Below, piece by piece: positions 44,674 to 53,774 of a DNA stretch of 64,000 nucleotides. The stretch is from Streptomyces sp. NBC_00663 (GTDB taxonomy: Bacteria; Actinomycetota; Actinomycetes; Streptomycetales; Streptomycetaceae). How positions within the stretch are numbered: the first letter of the stretch is position 1; each line of letters opens with the position of its first letter. The stretch lies in NCBI RefSeq assembly GCF_036226885.1, contig NZ_CP109027.1, forward strand, positions 3,162,001 through 3,226,000, written 5' to 3'. The position numbers and the translations under genes are program-made. The notes beneath the pieces were generated by a model. The model saw only the letters and a list, made by a program, of their open reading frames with translations. It did no database searches and was not told where the DNA came from.

Positions 44674-47600
44674 TCAGCCCAGGAAGGGCTCGAAGTCCCA
44701 GTAGGGCCTGGTGCGTTGGCGGGCGGAGATGGTGTGCGGGTGCTGCGCGCCCAGGGTGCGGGTGAGGCCGAGCAGGCCGTCCTCCTCCAGCTTCCCGGCC
44801 TCCTCCTGTTCCCGCGCCGCCCGCAGGTCCGCGGCGAGCGCCACCTGGCAGGACAGGGTGAGGGGATGCTCGTGGCCCAGTCCGTGCCGCACCCGGCGCA
44901 GGGTGTCCCGGCTCAGCTCGACGGCGTCCGCGATACGGCCGTTGAGGTTGCGGGCGCTGGCGGCGTTGAGGGCGCAGCCCAGGACCCAGGGGTGGTCGGG
45001 GCCGAGGGTGGCGGAGAGCCCGGCGAGCGCGGCCTCGAACATCGCCATGGCCTCGGCGCGTTCACCCGCGGCCTGCATCACCAGGCCGGTGTTGGCGACC
45101 ATGCCGGTGGCCACCGGGTGGGCCGGGCCGAGAAGGGCGCGGTATCCGGCCTCGGCCTCGTCGATGTGGTCGCGGGCCTGGTTCAGATCGCCGTGTTCCC
45201 GCAGGTAGTTGCCGTAGTTGGTGATGAAGGCCAGGGTGCGGTAGTGCTCACGGCCGTGCACCCGGGCCAGCTGGTCCAGCAGGCTCGCCATCTCGGGGCC
45301 CACGTCCTGGACGTGACCGCCCTCGCGGCGGCGGCACATGACCAGTTGGCCGCGGGCCGAGAGCGTCTGCGGATGCTGGGCGCCGAGGACCTGCACATGG
45401 AGGCGGACCACCGGCTCCTGGCGGGCGAGGGCGTCCCGGTAGCGGCCCAGCAGGCGCAGGTCCTGGGCGACCGCGTTGCCCGAGCTGAGGGTGCTGATGT
45501 GCCGGGCGCGCAGCACGCTCTCCCGGCGGGCGAGGGTGTCCAGGTCGAGGTCGTACGCCTCCTGGTACCGGCCCAGCAGGCGCAGGCCGACGCCGAGGTT
45601 GTGCCGGGCGATGAGGGTGAGGTTCTCCTCCGGGCCGAGCATGCGGCTGTAGCCGTCGCGGACTTCCTGCTGCAATGCGTGCGCCTCGTCGTAGCGGCCG
45701 AGGTGGCGCAGGCTGGCGGCGATGGCGCCCTTGACCGACAGTTCGGGCAGTTCCATGCGCGGCTCGGCGCTCTGGAGCCGGGCATGGACGGTGCGGTCGA
45801 GCTCGTACGCCTCGCGGAACCTGCCGCTGGCCCGCAGGATGTTGCCCTCCTGGGTGGTGAGGTCGAGCATCGGCTGGGCCAGCGGGTCCATGATGTGCGA
45901 CCAGTGGTCGCGGATCCGCTGGGCGAGGTTCAGCCCGCTCTTGTACTCACCGCTGCGCATGCAGTAGCGCAGGCAGTTGAGGACCGTCTCCTGGATGCGC
46001 GGCTGGGTGCTGCTCAGCGCGCCCGAGGGTTCCAGGTGCGGCAGCAGCTCGGCGTAGCGGGGCCAGTTGCGGCTGTCCAGCGGGTTGCCGGGGTCGGCCT
46101 GGGCGAGGAGGCTGCGGACCGCCTGGCGGTGGGTGGTGCGGCCGTCCTCGCTGGTCAGTTTGGAGACGATGTCGTGGACGAGGCGGTGCATGTGCACCGA
46201 CTCCTGGTGCGGGCCCATCTCGACGCCGACCGGACCGCGGGTCTCGCGGGTGAGCACGGAGTAGTTGACGAGGGTGTCCAGGGCCCGGGTCCAGGAGGGC
46301 AGGTCGGTGGACATCCACCGCAGTTCCTCGGGCAGGTCGGTCTGCGGGTAGGCGCGGATGAGGCCGAGCGGGATACGGCCGGGCGCGAACGAGGTGCACA
46401 GTCCGAGGATGTCGATGGCCTGCGGCTGTGCGTTGCGCAGCCGGTTCAGCAGTATCGACCAGGACGTCATGGACGACTGCGGGAAGCCGTCGCCGGTGGC
46501 CGGCTCGTCGACCGTGGTGAGCCGGCGCTCACGGACCATCCGCAGATACTCGGGCACCTCCATGCGTGACTCACCGAGCCAGGAGGCGGCCTGCACCAGC
46601 GGCAGCGGTACGTCACCGAACTCGGCGGCGACCTCGTCCGCCTGTTCCGCGGTGATGTGCGGGGCCCTGCGCATGAGGTAGCCGGTGGACTCCGGGCGCA
46701 GGAAGGCGGGGACCTCGACGACGTCGCTGTGCTCGCTCCAGCCGCGGTTGCGCGAGGTGACCAGGACGTGTCCGGGGCCCTGGGGCAGCAGGGTGTTGAT
46801 GCCGTCGGTGTCGTCCCAGCCGTCGAAGATCACCAGCCAGCGGGCGTACGGCTCCCCTCGGCGCAGCGCCTCCCGGGCGGCGCGGATGCGCTCACCGGGT
46901 TCGCTGCCGATGCGCAGCCCCAGCTCCACGGCGAGCTCGCCGAGCCGGTCGCGCTGGATGTTGCGGTCGTCGGAGTTGATCCACCACACCACGTCGTAGT
47001 CGGGGCTGAAGCGGTGCGCGTACTCGGCGGCGAGCTGGGTCTTGCCGATGCCGGACATGCCGAGCAGGGTGCACACGGCGGCGCCGCGCTCGGCGTCGGC
47101 GAGGCGCTGGTGGAGCGTGGTCAGCAGATCGTCGCGGCCCGTGAACCGGGGGTTGCGGCGTGGCACCTCACCCCAGATCTCGCACCGCGTCTCGGGGTAG
47201 CGGGCCCGGTCGGCGATGGTCCTGGGGACGCGTCGGCGTTGCAGGCCGAGGCGCCTGAGCAGGCGTTCCTCCGCCGCTTCCTCGTTCAGTCCCCACAGGC
47301 TGGCCGGTTCGAGGACCGCGGTGGCGGGGAGCAGCGGCCGGTTGGTGAGGTTGACGGCGGCGAACCGGTCGGCGTGGGCCGCGACGAATCCGCGCAGGGC
47401 GTCGTTCCACTCGCCCGCGGGGCGTGGGCCCAGTTCGAAGAACCAGTCGTCCAGCACGAGCAGGATCGGACCGGAGGACAGCAGCAGGTCGCCGAGCGAG
47501 TCCTCCAGCGGGGTTTCGCGCGGCGGGTCCCAGCGCTGGAGTGTGGCCTGGTGTCCATGGCTCTCCAGGCACTGCGCGATCCAGGTCGCCCATGAGCGGT

Positions 47601-47676
47601 GGTAGCCCGGGAAGACCACCAGGACACGCTCGGACGCCGATGCGCCATCGCTGTCCGTCCGCCGCTGTTCCGCCAT
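44674..47676 (-). CDS. NB-ARC/TPR protein of the FxSxx-COOH (FxsT) type
   Basis: The 1000-residue protein has an N-terminal TIR-like module (about 16-145) that lacks a clear catalytic glutamate. The diagnostic linker EVPRRNPRFTGRDDLL leads into an NB-ARC NTPase with P-loop GMSGIGKT (206-213) and Walker B LVIFDGWDD (282-289), then a long TPR superhelix (about 590-980). This matches FxsT, the STAND ATPase found with FxSxx-COOH peptides, FxsB radical SAM enzymes and partners. STAND proteins act as signal-gated switches. It is last in the minus-strand cluster, 77 bases after the HExxH gene. A radical SAM gene is not present in the window. Confidence 0.85.
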   Translation of the reverse strand: MAEQRRTDSDGASASERVLVVFPGYHRSWATWIAQCLESHGHQATLQRWDPPRETPLEDSLGDLLLSSGPILLVLDDWFFELGPRPAGEWNDALRGFVAAHADRFAAVNLTNRPLLPATAVLEPASLWGLNEEAAEERLLRRLGLQRRRVPRTIADRARYPETRCEIWGEVPRRNPRFTGRDDLLTTLHQRLADAERGAAVCTLLGMSGIGKTQLAAEYAHRFSPDYDVVWWINSDDRNIQRDRLGELAVELGLRIGSEPGERIRAAREALRRGEPYARWLVIFDGWDDTDGINTLLPQGPGHVLVTSRNRGWSEHSDVVEVPAFLRPESTGYLMRRAPHITAEQADEVAAEFGDVPLPLVQAASWLGESRMEVPEYLRMVRERRLTTVDEPATGDGFPQSSMTSWSILLNRLRNAQPQAIDILGLCTSFAPGRIPLGLIRAYPQTDLPEELRWMSTDLPSWTRALDTLVNYSVLTRETRGPVGVEMGPHQESVHMHRLVHDIVSKLTSEDGRTTHRQAVRSLLAQADPGNPLDSRNWPRYAELLPHLEPSGALSSTQPRIQETVLNCLRYCMRSGEYKSGLNLAQRIRDHWSHIMDPLAQPMLDLTTQEGNILRASGRFREAYELDRTVHARLQSAEPRMELPELSVKGAIAASLRHLGRYDEAHALQQEVRDGYSRMLGPEENLTLIARHNLGVGLRLLGRYQEAYDLDLDTLARRESVLRARHISTLSSGNAVAQDLRLLGRYRDALARQEPVVRLHVQVLGAQHPQTLSARGQLVMCRRREGGHVQDVGPEMASLLDQLARVHGREHYRTLAFITNYGNYLREHGDLNQARDHIDEAEAGYRALLGPAHPVATGMVANTGLVMQAAGERAEAMAMFEAALAGLSATLGPDHPWVLGCALNAASARNLNGRIADAVELSRDTLRRVRHGLGHEHPLTLSCQVALAADLRAAREQEEAGKLEEDGLLGLTRTLGAQHPHTISARQRTRPYWDFEPFLG

Positions 47677-47753
47677 CGCATGCTCCCCTGTTCCCGCATC
47701 CGCCGCACTCTCGCGCCCACGCTAACGCACAGCAGTCGTTTGCCCACGTAGTG

Positions 47754-49046
47754 TCATCGCCCGCAATGGGTCGCCACGCCGAGACCGGCGTGGTGCCTGC
47801 CCATCTCGTGAACGAACTCCCTTCCAGGAGAGGTCAGTTCATCGGATTCGCGGAGCAGGGACAAGGCCTGTCCGACGTCGTCCCGAAACACCTCGAAGCG
47901 TTCGTCGGCCCGGTGCCGCCACGCGGGCGGGGCGGCCGGTTCGTTCCGTACCCGCCACCACAGGTCGGTCAGCGCGAGGTGCGCGTAGGCGCCCTGGAGC
48001 ACGGCCGGGACGGGCCGCGGGTCATGGCGCCATCCCACGCGATGGGTGGTGAGGCCGCCGGTACGGCACAGGGGGACCAGTTCGTCGAGCACGGCCAGCT
48101 TGGTGTGATGGGTCTCGTGCACCAGGGTTTCGGCCAGCTCCCAGGGCTGCGCGGGGAGTTGGGCGAGGGCGGCGCCGGGGGCGGCCCGCAGCGTCGCGCC
48201 CACCGGTGCGGCTCCGCGTGGCACCGCGGTGGCCAGCGGTACGACGGCTCGCAGCACGGCCCCCGTCTCGGCGGCGCGCTCCGGGTCGATCCCGGCGAGC
48301 AGCTCGTGGGCCTCGCTCCAGCGGCGGGCCCACAGCCGGCGCGGACAGTCGGGGCGCTCGGTCGCGCGGAGGGCCCGTGGCCCGATGCCGAGCGGGGGGA
48401 CGCGGTACGGGTCGAGGTCGTCCAGGACGACGGTGGTGCCCGGCAGGGTGCGCAGTGCGGACCAGCCGGGGCCGCTGCCGACGCCGCGGGACACGCCGGA
48501 GGCCGGTCGCGCCGCCGGGCTCTGGAGCACGACGCTGCTGTGCCCCTGGGTGTCCCCGAGGTGCACCAGCCCCGCGCCGCCGCTGATCCGGACGGCACCG
48601 GACGGGCAGCGCAGGACACCGAGGCCGGGCAGCGCCAGTGCGCCCGACGGCACCGGGAGCGTTCCGCCGACCCCGCAGCCCGCTCGGACGGCGGCCGCGA
48701 GCGCGACGCCGCCCAGGTGGGCCAGATGCCGGTCGAGGGTGGCGCCGGTCGGCGTGGCGAGGGTCTCGACGAGCCATGCGCCGGTGAGCGGGTAGTCGAG
48801 CACGTCGCGGGCCGCGCGGGTGTCGGCCTGCTCGGCCCGGACCAGCAGGGCCCAGTCCTCCTCGAAGCGGCGCCTGACCGTCAAGGACAGCAGCCGGCTC
48901 TGCTGGTCGACCCTGACGAGGAGGGACTTCAGGAGCAGCATGCGACGCGCGTGGAGTGCGGCCCGCAGGGCCGCCGTTCCCGCGCGTGCGGGCCGGGTCG
49001 TCGCCAGTGACGTGAAGACCTCGGGAAGCACCGATGTCCCGGTCAC
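47754..49046 (-). CDS. HExxH-type enzyme (predicted 2-oxoglutarate peptide hydroxylase family)
   Basis: GTG 49046 overlaps the upstream small gene by four bases. The 430-residue protein contains HETHH (310-314), the metal-binding HExxH motif, in AETLVHETHHTKLAVLDEL, and the family feature GGLVHLGDTQGHSSVV. Such HEXXH proteins accompany FxSxx-COOH peptides and were more recently grouped as 2-oxoglutarate-dependent peptide beta-hydroxylases, often fused to FxsB. Here it is a separate protein without the radical SAM part. The likely substrate is the small peptide encoded just upstream. Metalloprotease activity is the older alternative reading. Confidence 0.78.
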   Translation of the reverse strand: MTGTSVLPEVFTSLATTRPARAGTAALRAALHARRMLLLKSLLVRVDQQSRLLSLTVRRRFEEDWALLVRAEQADTRAARDVLDYPLTGAWLVETLATPTGATLDRHLAHLGGVALAAAVRAGCGVGGTLPVPSGALALPGLGVLRCPSGAVRISGGAGLVHLGDTQGHSSVVLQSPAARPASGVSRGVGSGPGWSALRTLPGTTVVLDDLDPYRVPPLGIGPRALRATERPDCPRRLWARRWSEAHELLAGIDPERAAETGAVLRAVVPLATAVPRGAAPVGATLRAAPGAALAQLPAQPWELAETLVHETHHTKLAVLDELVPLCRTGGLTTHRVGWRHDPRPVPAVLQGAYAHLALTDLWWRVRNEPAAPPAWRHRADERFEVFRDDVGQALSLLRESDELTSPGREFVHEMGRHHAGLGVATHCGR

Positions 49047-49318
49047 CCGCCGGTGTCCTTGCCCCGTTCCGGGTCGCCAAGGCCGACCGAAAACGTACGT
49101 TCACCGGCCTTGGCGCGGGTCACCTCGGGATCCGTGTCGCCGTACCACATCTCCCGGGACCTGGCGGAGCTGCGCAGGACGTGGTCGACGGCCGCGATGA
49201 GGCCCGGGTCGTCCATGGCGCGCAAGGTCCGCAGGTCGACGTCGGTGAGGTCGGGCAGGGACGCGCCCCGCGCATCCTCGCCACCGGGACCGGCTGCCCG
49301 TTTCCTCTGGTCCCCCAC
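49043..49318 (-). CDS. FxsA-like small protein, candidate peptide precursor
   Basis: GTG 49318 follows GAGGAG at six bases, giving 91 residues. The segment ASLPDLTDVDLRTLRAMDDP then LIAAVDHVL matches the leader of FxSxx-COOH (FxsA) precursors, which read LPDL...DDxxLxxAxxRVL. The C-terminal part differs: it holds REMWYGDTD and ERTFSVGLGD and does not end in FxSxx. It is coupled to the HExxH gene (GTGA overlap), so it is a plausible substrate or regulatory partner. The peptide fate is unproven. Confidence 0.65.
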   Translation of the reverse strand: MGDQRKRAAGPGGEDARGASLPDLTDVDLRTLRAMDDPGLIAAVDHVLRSSARSREMWYGDTDPEVTRAKAGERTFSVGLGDPERGKDTGG

Positions 49319-49409
49319 CCTCGGCTCCTCCCTGCCTCGGCCCGCCCCCGCGCGGCGCAGTGGCTGCCCACTTCTTCCCGACAGGCCGGAACCAGAAACC
49401 CGACCCGGA

Positions 49410-52400
49410 TCAACTCCGGTCACGATCAGCCGAGTTGCCCCACCCCTCCGTCCACGGCCACCACGGCGGCGCCATCGCCTGCCACTGCGCCTCCGACATC
49501 CCCCGGCCGAGAGCGGCGGGGGCCCGGTCCTCGTCCGGGTATTCGCCCTTGTGACGGGAGAGTTCCACGTCGGCCCAGTCGACCTCCCGCAACGCCCCCA
49601 CCAGCCGCTGCCACCGTTCCCGGGCCGCACGATAGGCCGCCCACCCGGCGCTGGACCGCCCCATGAGCGTCAGCACCGCCCCGCATCCGTGCCGGGCCCG
49701 GGCGGCGGTGACCGAACCGGGGTCGGCGCCGTGGGCGAGGTGGGCCTCGCGCTCGGCGTTCTCGTACGCCTGGAGCGCCTCGACCAGCACGGGTGCCCCG
49801 GCGCGGTACCAGCCTTCGAGGCGGACGCGGCCCAACTGGAGCCAGGCCTCGGCCCGGACGCCGGCGTCGGCGGCGACACGGACCGCCTGGCCGAGGAGGT
49901 GACGGCTCTCGAACAGGTCGGGCAGGAAGCCGAGATGGCGAAAGCGCTGGGCCAGTGCGCTGGCGACCAGGGCCTGGAGCCGGCCGCGCTCGGAGGAGCG
50001 GGCGGGGAGCGTCTTCAGTGCCTCGCGCAGGACGTTCTCCGCGCGGTCCACGAGCCCTTCGCCGTCCCCCCGCGAGGCGCGCCGCAGCAGCGACTCCCCC
50101 CAGGCGGCGAGGAGTTCACCGCGCCGGGGGCTGTCGGCGGGGGCGAGCATCGCGGCCTTCTCGTACGCCTCGTCCGCCTCCCCGGGCGCGCCGGTCGCGT
50201 CGAGGAACATGGCCCGGGCGGCGTAGCAGGGCTGGAGGAGGCCGGGTTCGCCCGCGGCGGCCTGCTCGGCCCGCAGCAGGGTGTCGCGCGTCTCGGCGTT
50301 CTCGGCCCCGGCGGCGCGCAGCGCCCGTACCAGGTCGAGCAGGGCCGGGCTGCGGACCGCGGCGGGGGCGCCCTCGCGGTCCAACAGGGCGCAGGCTTCC
50401 CGCAGTTCGGGGACGGCCTCGCCGGGGCGCGCCAGGTCGAGCAGGAGGCGCCCGCGGCGCAGCAGCCGTGAGCGGTGGGCGGTGACCGGCCAGGACGCGG
50501 GCACGGGTTCGTCCGGGGCGCCGGCCCGGCGGGCCGCCGTCGGCCAGGGCGGCAGGTCGGGTGCCAGCACGTCGAGCGCCGCGGACAGCTGGTCGGCTTC
50601 GTCGGTGAGCTGCCACAACTCGTGCCTGGCGGCGGCCAGTTCCAGTGCCGTCTCGGCCTGTTCGGCGCTGTCGTCGGGTGCCGCGCCGTGGGCGGTGGCG
50701 AGTTCGGCCACGGCGGCCCGCAGCAGCTCCGTCCGCCGCTCCCCCACCCGTGCCGCGACGGTGCCCGCCTCGGCGCGCAGCACCCGGGCGAGGACCAGTC
50801 GGGCCCGTACGCCCTCGTCCTCGGCCGGCACGGGGGCCCGTACGGCGGCCTCGGCCTGTTCCCTGGCGCGGTGCAGGACCGCCGGGTCGCCGAGGGTGCG
50901 CCACTGGCCGAGCAGTCGGGCTGCCTCGTCGAGGGGTTCGGGTGTCACCAGGTCGGGTTGGTAGAAGCGCAGGACCCGGGCCGGGATACGGGCGAACAGC
51001 TCGGCCTCGACGCTGCCTTCGGCGTCCGGCGGGCCGTCGTTCTCGCCGGCCGGGGCGGCGGCGGCCGGGTCGTGGTCGGCGAGGCGGGCGGCGGCGAGGG
51101 CGGCGAAGTTGCGGGTGCCCTTGCCGAAGTGGCGTTCCACGTAGGCGGAGCAGTGCTTGAGCACCAGTCCGGCCGTCTCCTGCTCCAGGTCGCCCAGGAG
51201 CAGGTCCTGTACGCGTCCCGGATAGCTGAAGCAGGGCTGGTCGCCGGGGCCGGGCAGCCGGCGCAGGAGGCCGCCCAGGAGCACCTCGGCCAGTTCCATG
51301 GGGCCGGTGTCGGGGAGCATGGCGCGCTGGACGAGCTGCATGACGGGCAGGGTGAGGGGGGCCGCGGCGAGGTAGACGGCGAGACGGAGGGCGCCGGGTG
51401 AGGCGCCGGCCCGGAAGGCGCGCAGCAGGTCGTCGTCGGAGCGCCGCACGGGCGCGGGACCCGCTTCCTGCCGTACGGCGTCGGGGGTGGTCCAGGCGGC
51501 CCAGGCGCGCTCGCTGGTGGGGCCGGTGCCGGACAGCAGCCGGGCCCAGGCCTCGAAGGCCTCGGGGGTCGGTTGCAGCACCGGCACCGGGCGGGCGTAG
51601 GCGGCGGGTTCGTCCCAGGGGTCCTCGTCGGGTGCGAAGGCGAGCCGGCCGCCGAGTTCGGCGGGCCTGCGCAGCACTCCGGGTTCGGCGGGAAGTGCGG
51701 TACGGGCCCACAGGCGCGGCGGCAGCGGCTGGACGACGGCGAGCGGGGAGGTACGCGGCCAGCGGTGCAGCAGGCGTTGGGCGCCGCCGTGCTGCCACAG
51801 GGGTCCCACGCAGTCGCTGATCACCAGGGTGAGACGGCGGCCGGTGGGGTCGTGGAGTTCGTCGGCGCCGCGCAGCCGGGTGTGCCGGCCGGGGCCCGCG
51901 GTGGTGCCGACGAGCGGGGTCCCGGATCCGTCGTCGTAGAGCTGGTGGACCCGGACGGAGGCGAAGGCGCCCGACTGCTGGCAGGCCTGCCGCAGTTCCT
52001 CGACCATCTGCCCCCACACGGACATGGCGGGGCCGGTGTCCATGAGGAGCTGGATGTCACAGCGGTGGTGGCGGTCGGGGCGCAGCACGGGCAGCAGTAC
52101 GCCGCTGGCGGCCGCGTGCTGGGCGGTCGCCTCCTCGTCGATCCGCTCGTCCTGGGGGGCCGCGGAGGCCGCCCGGTAGCGGCCGAGCGCGCGCAGGGCC
52201 TTCTCCAGGCCGAGCAGTCCGGGCAGCGCGGTGGCCGCGGGAGCGCGCACCGGGAAGGCGGGCCGGCTGCCGCCCGTGGCGCGCTGCCGCGGGCCGGCGC
52301 CCGCCGTGTGCAGGGGTACGGCGCCCGCCCGGGTGTCCGGGCCGGTTCCGGGGGTGTCCGGCCCGTCGGCGCCGGCGGGCCGCGGTGCGGGCGTGTCCGG

Positions 52401-52574
52401 TCCGGGCGGGCCGGGGGCGGGCGGTGGGGGCAGGGGGCCCTGCGGGGCGTCGCGGGGCGCCGACCGGTCCAGCCACCGGGCCAGCCACACCGCGTCCGCC
52501 ACCTCCTCCGCGGACAGGTCGAGGCCCGCGCGGCGCAGCCGGGCGATCAGTTCGTCCAGATGCGTCCCCTGCAT
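49410..52574 (-). CDS. SAV_2336 N-terminal domain-related protein (degenerate vWA, TPR-like)
   Basis: The 1054-residue protein begins with an effector-associated-like helical domain (LDELIARLRRAGLDLSAEEVADAVWLARWL). A Pro-rich linker follows. A vWA-like domain has a MIDAS-like DTGPAMS (179-185, normally DxSxS) and LVISDCVGPLW. The rest is helical, repeat-like sequence to the C-terminus (ABC of TPR-type). It follows the MoxR gene by seven bases. A MoxR ATPase, a vWA protein and a protease-VMAP protein form the ternary conflict systems described from comparative genomics, and this protein is the vWA member. Function not tested. Confidence 0.78.
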   Translation of the reverse strand: MQGTHLDELIARLRRAGLDLSAEEVADAVWLARWLDRSAPRDAPQGPLPPPPAPGPPGPDTPAPRPAGADGPDTPGTGPDTRAGAVPLHTAGAGPRQRATGGSRPAFPVRAPAATALPGLLGLEKALRALGRYRAASAAPQDERIDEEATAQHAAASGVLLPVLRPDRHHRCDIQLLMDTGPAMSVWGQMVEELRQACQQSGAFASVRVHQLYDDGSGTPLVGTTAGPGRHTRLRGADELHDPTGRRLTLVISDCVGPLWQHGGAQRLLHRWPRTSPLAVVQPLPPRLWARTALPAEPGVLRRPAELGGRLAFAPDEDPWDEPAAYARPVPVLQPTPEAFEAWARLLSGTGPTSERAWAAWTTPDAVRQEAGPAPVRRSDDDLLRAFRAGASPGALRLAVYLAAAPLTLPVMQLVQRAMLPDTGPMELAEVLLGGLLRRLPGPGDQPCFSYPGRVQDLLLGDLEQETAGLVLKHCSAYVERHFGKGTRNFAALAAARLADHDPAAAAPAGENDGPPDAEGSVEAELFARIPARVLRFYQPDLVTPEPLDEAARLLGQWRTLGDPAVLHRAREQAEAAVRAPVPAEDEGVRARLVLARVLRAEAGTVAARVGERRTELLRAAVAELATAHGAAPDDSAEQAETALELAAARHELWQLTDEADQLSAALDVLAPDLPPWPTAARRAGAPDEPVPASWPVTAHRSRLLRRGRLLLDLARPGEAVPELREACALLDREGAPAAVRSPALLDLVRALRAAGAENAETRDTLLRAEQAAAGEPGLLQPCYAARAMFLDATGAPGEADEAYEKAAMLAPADSPRRGELLAAWGESLLRRASRGDGEGLVDRAENVLREALKTLPARSSERGRLQALVASALAQRFRHLGFLPDLFESRHLLGQAVRVAADAGVRAEAWLQLGRVRLEGWYRAGAPVLVEALQAYENAEREAHLAHGADPGSVTAARARHGCGAVLTLMGRSSAGWAAYRAARERWQRLVGALREVDWADVELSRHKGEYPDEDRAPAALGRGMSEAQWQAMAPPWWPWTEGWGNSADRDRS

Positions 52575-52581
52575 CCGGCCA

Positions 52582-53601
52582 TCACCTCGAACGGTCGAGC
52601 GGCTGCATGAGCATGTCCGCGATCCGCTCCCGGGTGAGGCGTTCCGCGTGCGGGGTGTGCTGGGTGAGGAAGAGGGCGTTGAGGAGTTGGTCGGCGGCCA
52701 CCACTTCGCCCGGGTCGCGGGCGAGGAACCGGGCGATCAGATCGCGTCCGGCGGCGGCGCCCTCGGCGCCGAGGTGCGCCTCGACCATGGCGGTGAGCTG
52801 TTCCTCGCCGGGCGGCTCCAGCTCCAGCTGGACACACCTGCGCAACAGGGGTGCGGGGAAGTCCCGTTCCCCGTTGGACGTCAGCACGATCACCGGGAAG
52901 GCGGCGCAGGCGATCCGGCCGCCGTGCACGGCCACCCGCTCGCCGTCGTCGGTGAGGACGTCGACGGCGGGTTCGCGGTCCGCGAGGCGTTCCAGCTCGG
53001 GAATGCCGAACTCGCCTTCCTCCAGGGTGTTCAGCAGGTCGTTGGGGAGATCGAGGTCGCTCTTGTCCAGTTCGTCGATGAGCAGGACGCGGGGCCGTTC
53101 GGCGGGCAGCAGCGCGGTGCCGAGCGGGCCGAGGCGGAGGTAGGAGCCGATGCCGGACGCGGTCGCCGCGGGGCTCTCCGTGCCCTGGGCGCGCTCCAGT
53201 TGGACGTCCTGGAGGCGGCCGATGGCGTCGTAGCGGTAGAGGCCGTCCTGGAGGGCGGTACGGCTGACGATCGGCCAGCGCAGCACGCGGCCCAGGCCCA
53301 GTTCGTGGGCGATCGCGTAGGCGAGGGTGGACTTGCCGGTGCCGGGGTTGCCGGTGACCAGGAGCGGGCGGCGCAGGTAGAGGGCCGCGTTGACGGCGTC
53401 GACCTCGGCGGGGCGGGGGGCGTAGTTCTCCACGAGCCGGCGCTGGACGCCGAGCCGGCGGGCGCTGCTGGGGTCCTCCGGGCCGCCCTCGCCGCCGTCG
53501 CGCGCCGCCGCGAAATCCCGCCAGGGCGGGGGTGCGGGTAACTGCCGCAGACCGTCGTGCGGTTGCCCCGCACCACGGTAGATCCGCCAGTCGTTCACCA
53601 T
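52582..53601 (-). CDS. MoxR-family AAA+ ATPase
   Basis: The 339-residue protein has Walker A GNPGTGKS (84-91), Walker B LLIDELDK (173-180), sensor-1-type asparagine in PVIVLTSNGERDFP, and LLRRCVQLELEPPGEEQL, all typical of MoxR. These ATPases chaperone vWA partners, consistent with the SAV_2336-like gene seven bases downstream. The N-terminal 55 residues are unusual for MoxR and Pro/Gly-rich, perhaps a partner-binding leader. Confidence 0.92.
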   Translation of the reverse strand: MVNDWRIYRGAGQPHDGLRQLPAPPPWRDFAAARDGGEGGPEDPSSARRLGVQRRLVENYAPRPAEVDAVNAALYLRRPLLVTGNPGTGKSTLAYAIAHELGLGRVLRWPIVSRTALQDGLYRYDAIGRLQDVQLERAQGTESPAATASGIGSYLRLGPLGTALLPAERPRVLLIDELDKSDLDLPNDLLNTLEEGEFGIPELERLADREPAVDVLTDDGERVAVHGGRIACAAFPVIVLTSNGERDFPAPLLRRCVQLELEPPGEEQLTAMVEAHLGAEGAAAGRDLIARFLARDPGEVVAADQLLNALFLTQHTPHAERLTRERIADMLMQPLDRSR

Positions 53602-53774
53602 GGGCTCCTCCCGGCTCTGGTGATCATGCAGCGGTCCCGGCCGTCCGCCGCCACGTTACCGCCCGGCGGCCGGGCCTGCCGAGATCCCGGCGTGTCCATA
53701 TCGCTTGCGGTCGGTCCTTGCGGTCGGTCAACCCCCTTGCCCGGAAGGCTGGTTGACAGGTCGGTCGCCATGGC

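Noticed and set aside
44674..49318. A canonical FxSxx-COOH cyclophane cluster
   Set aside because: The small peptide does not end in FxSxx and no radical SAM gene is in the window, so the canonical label would be wrong.
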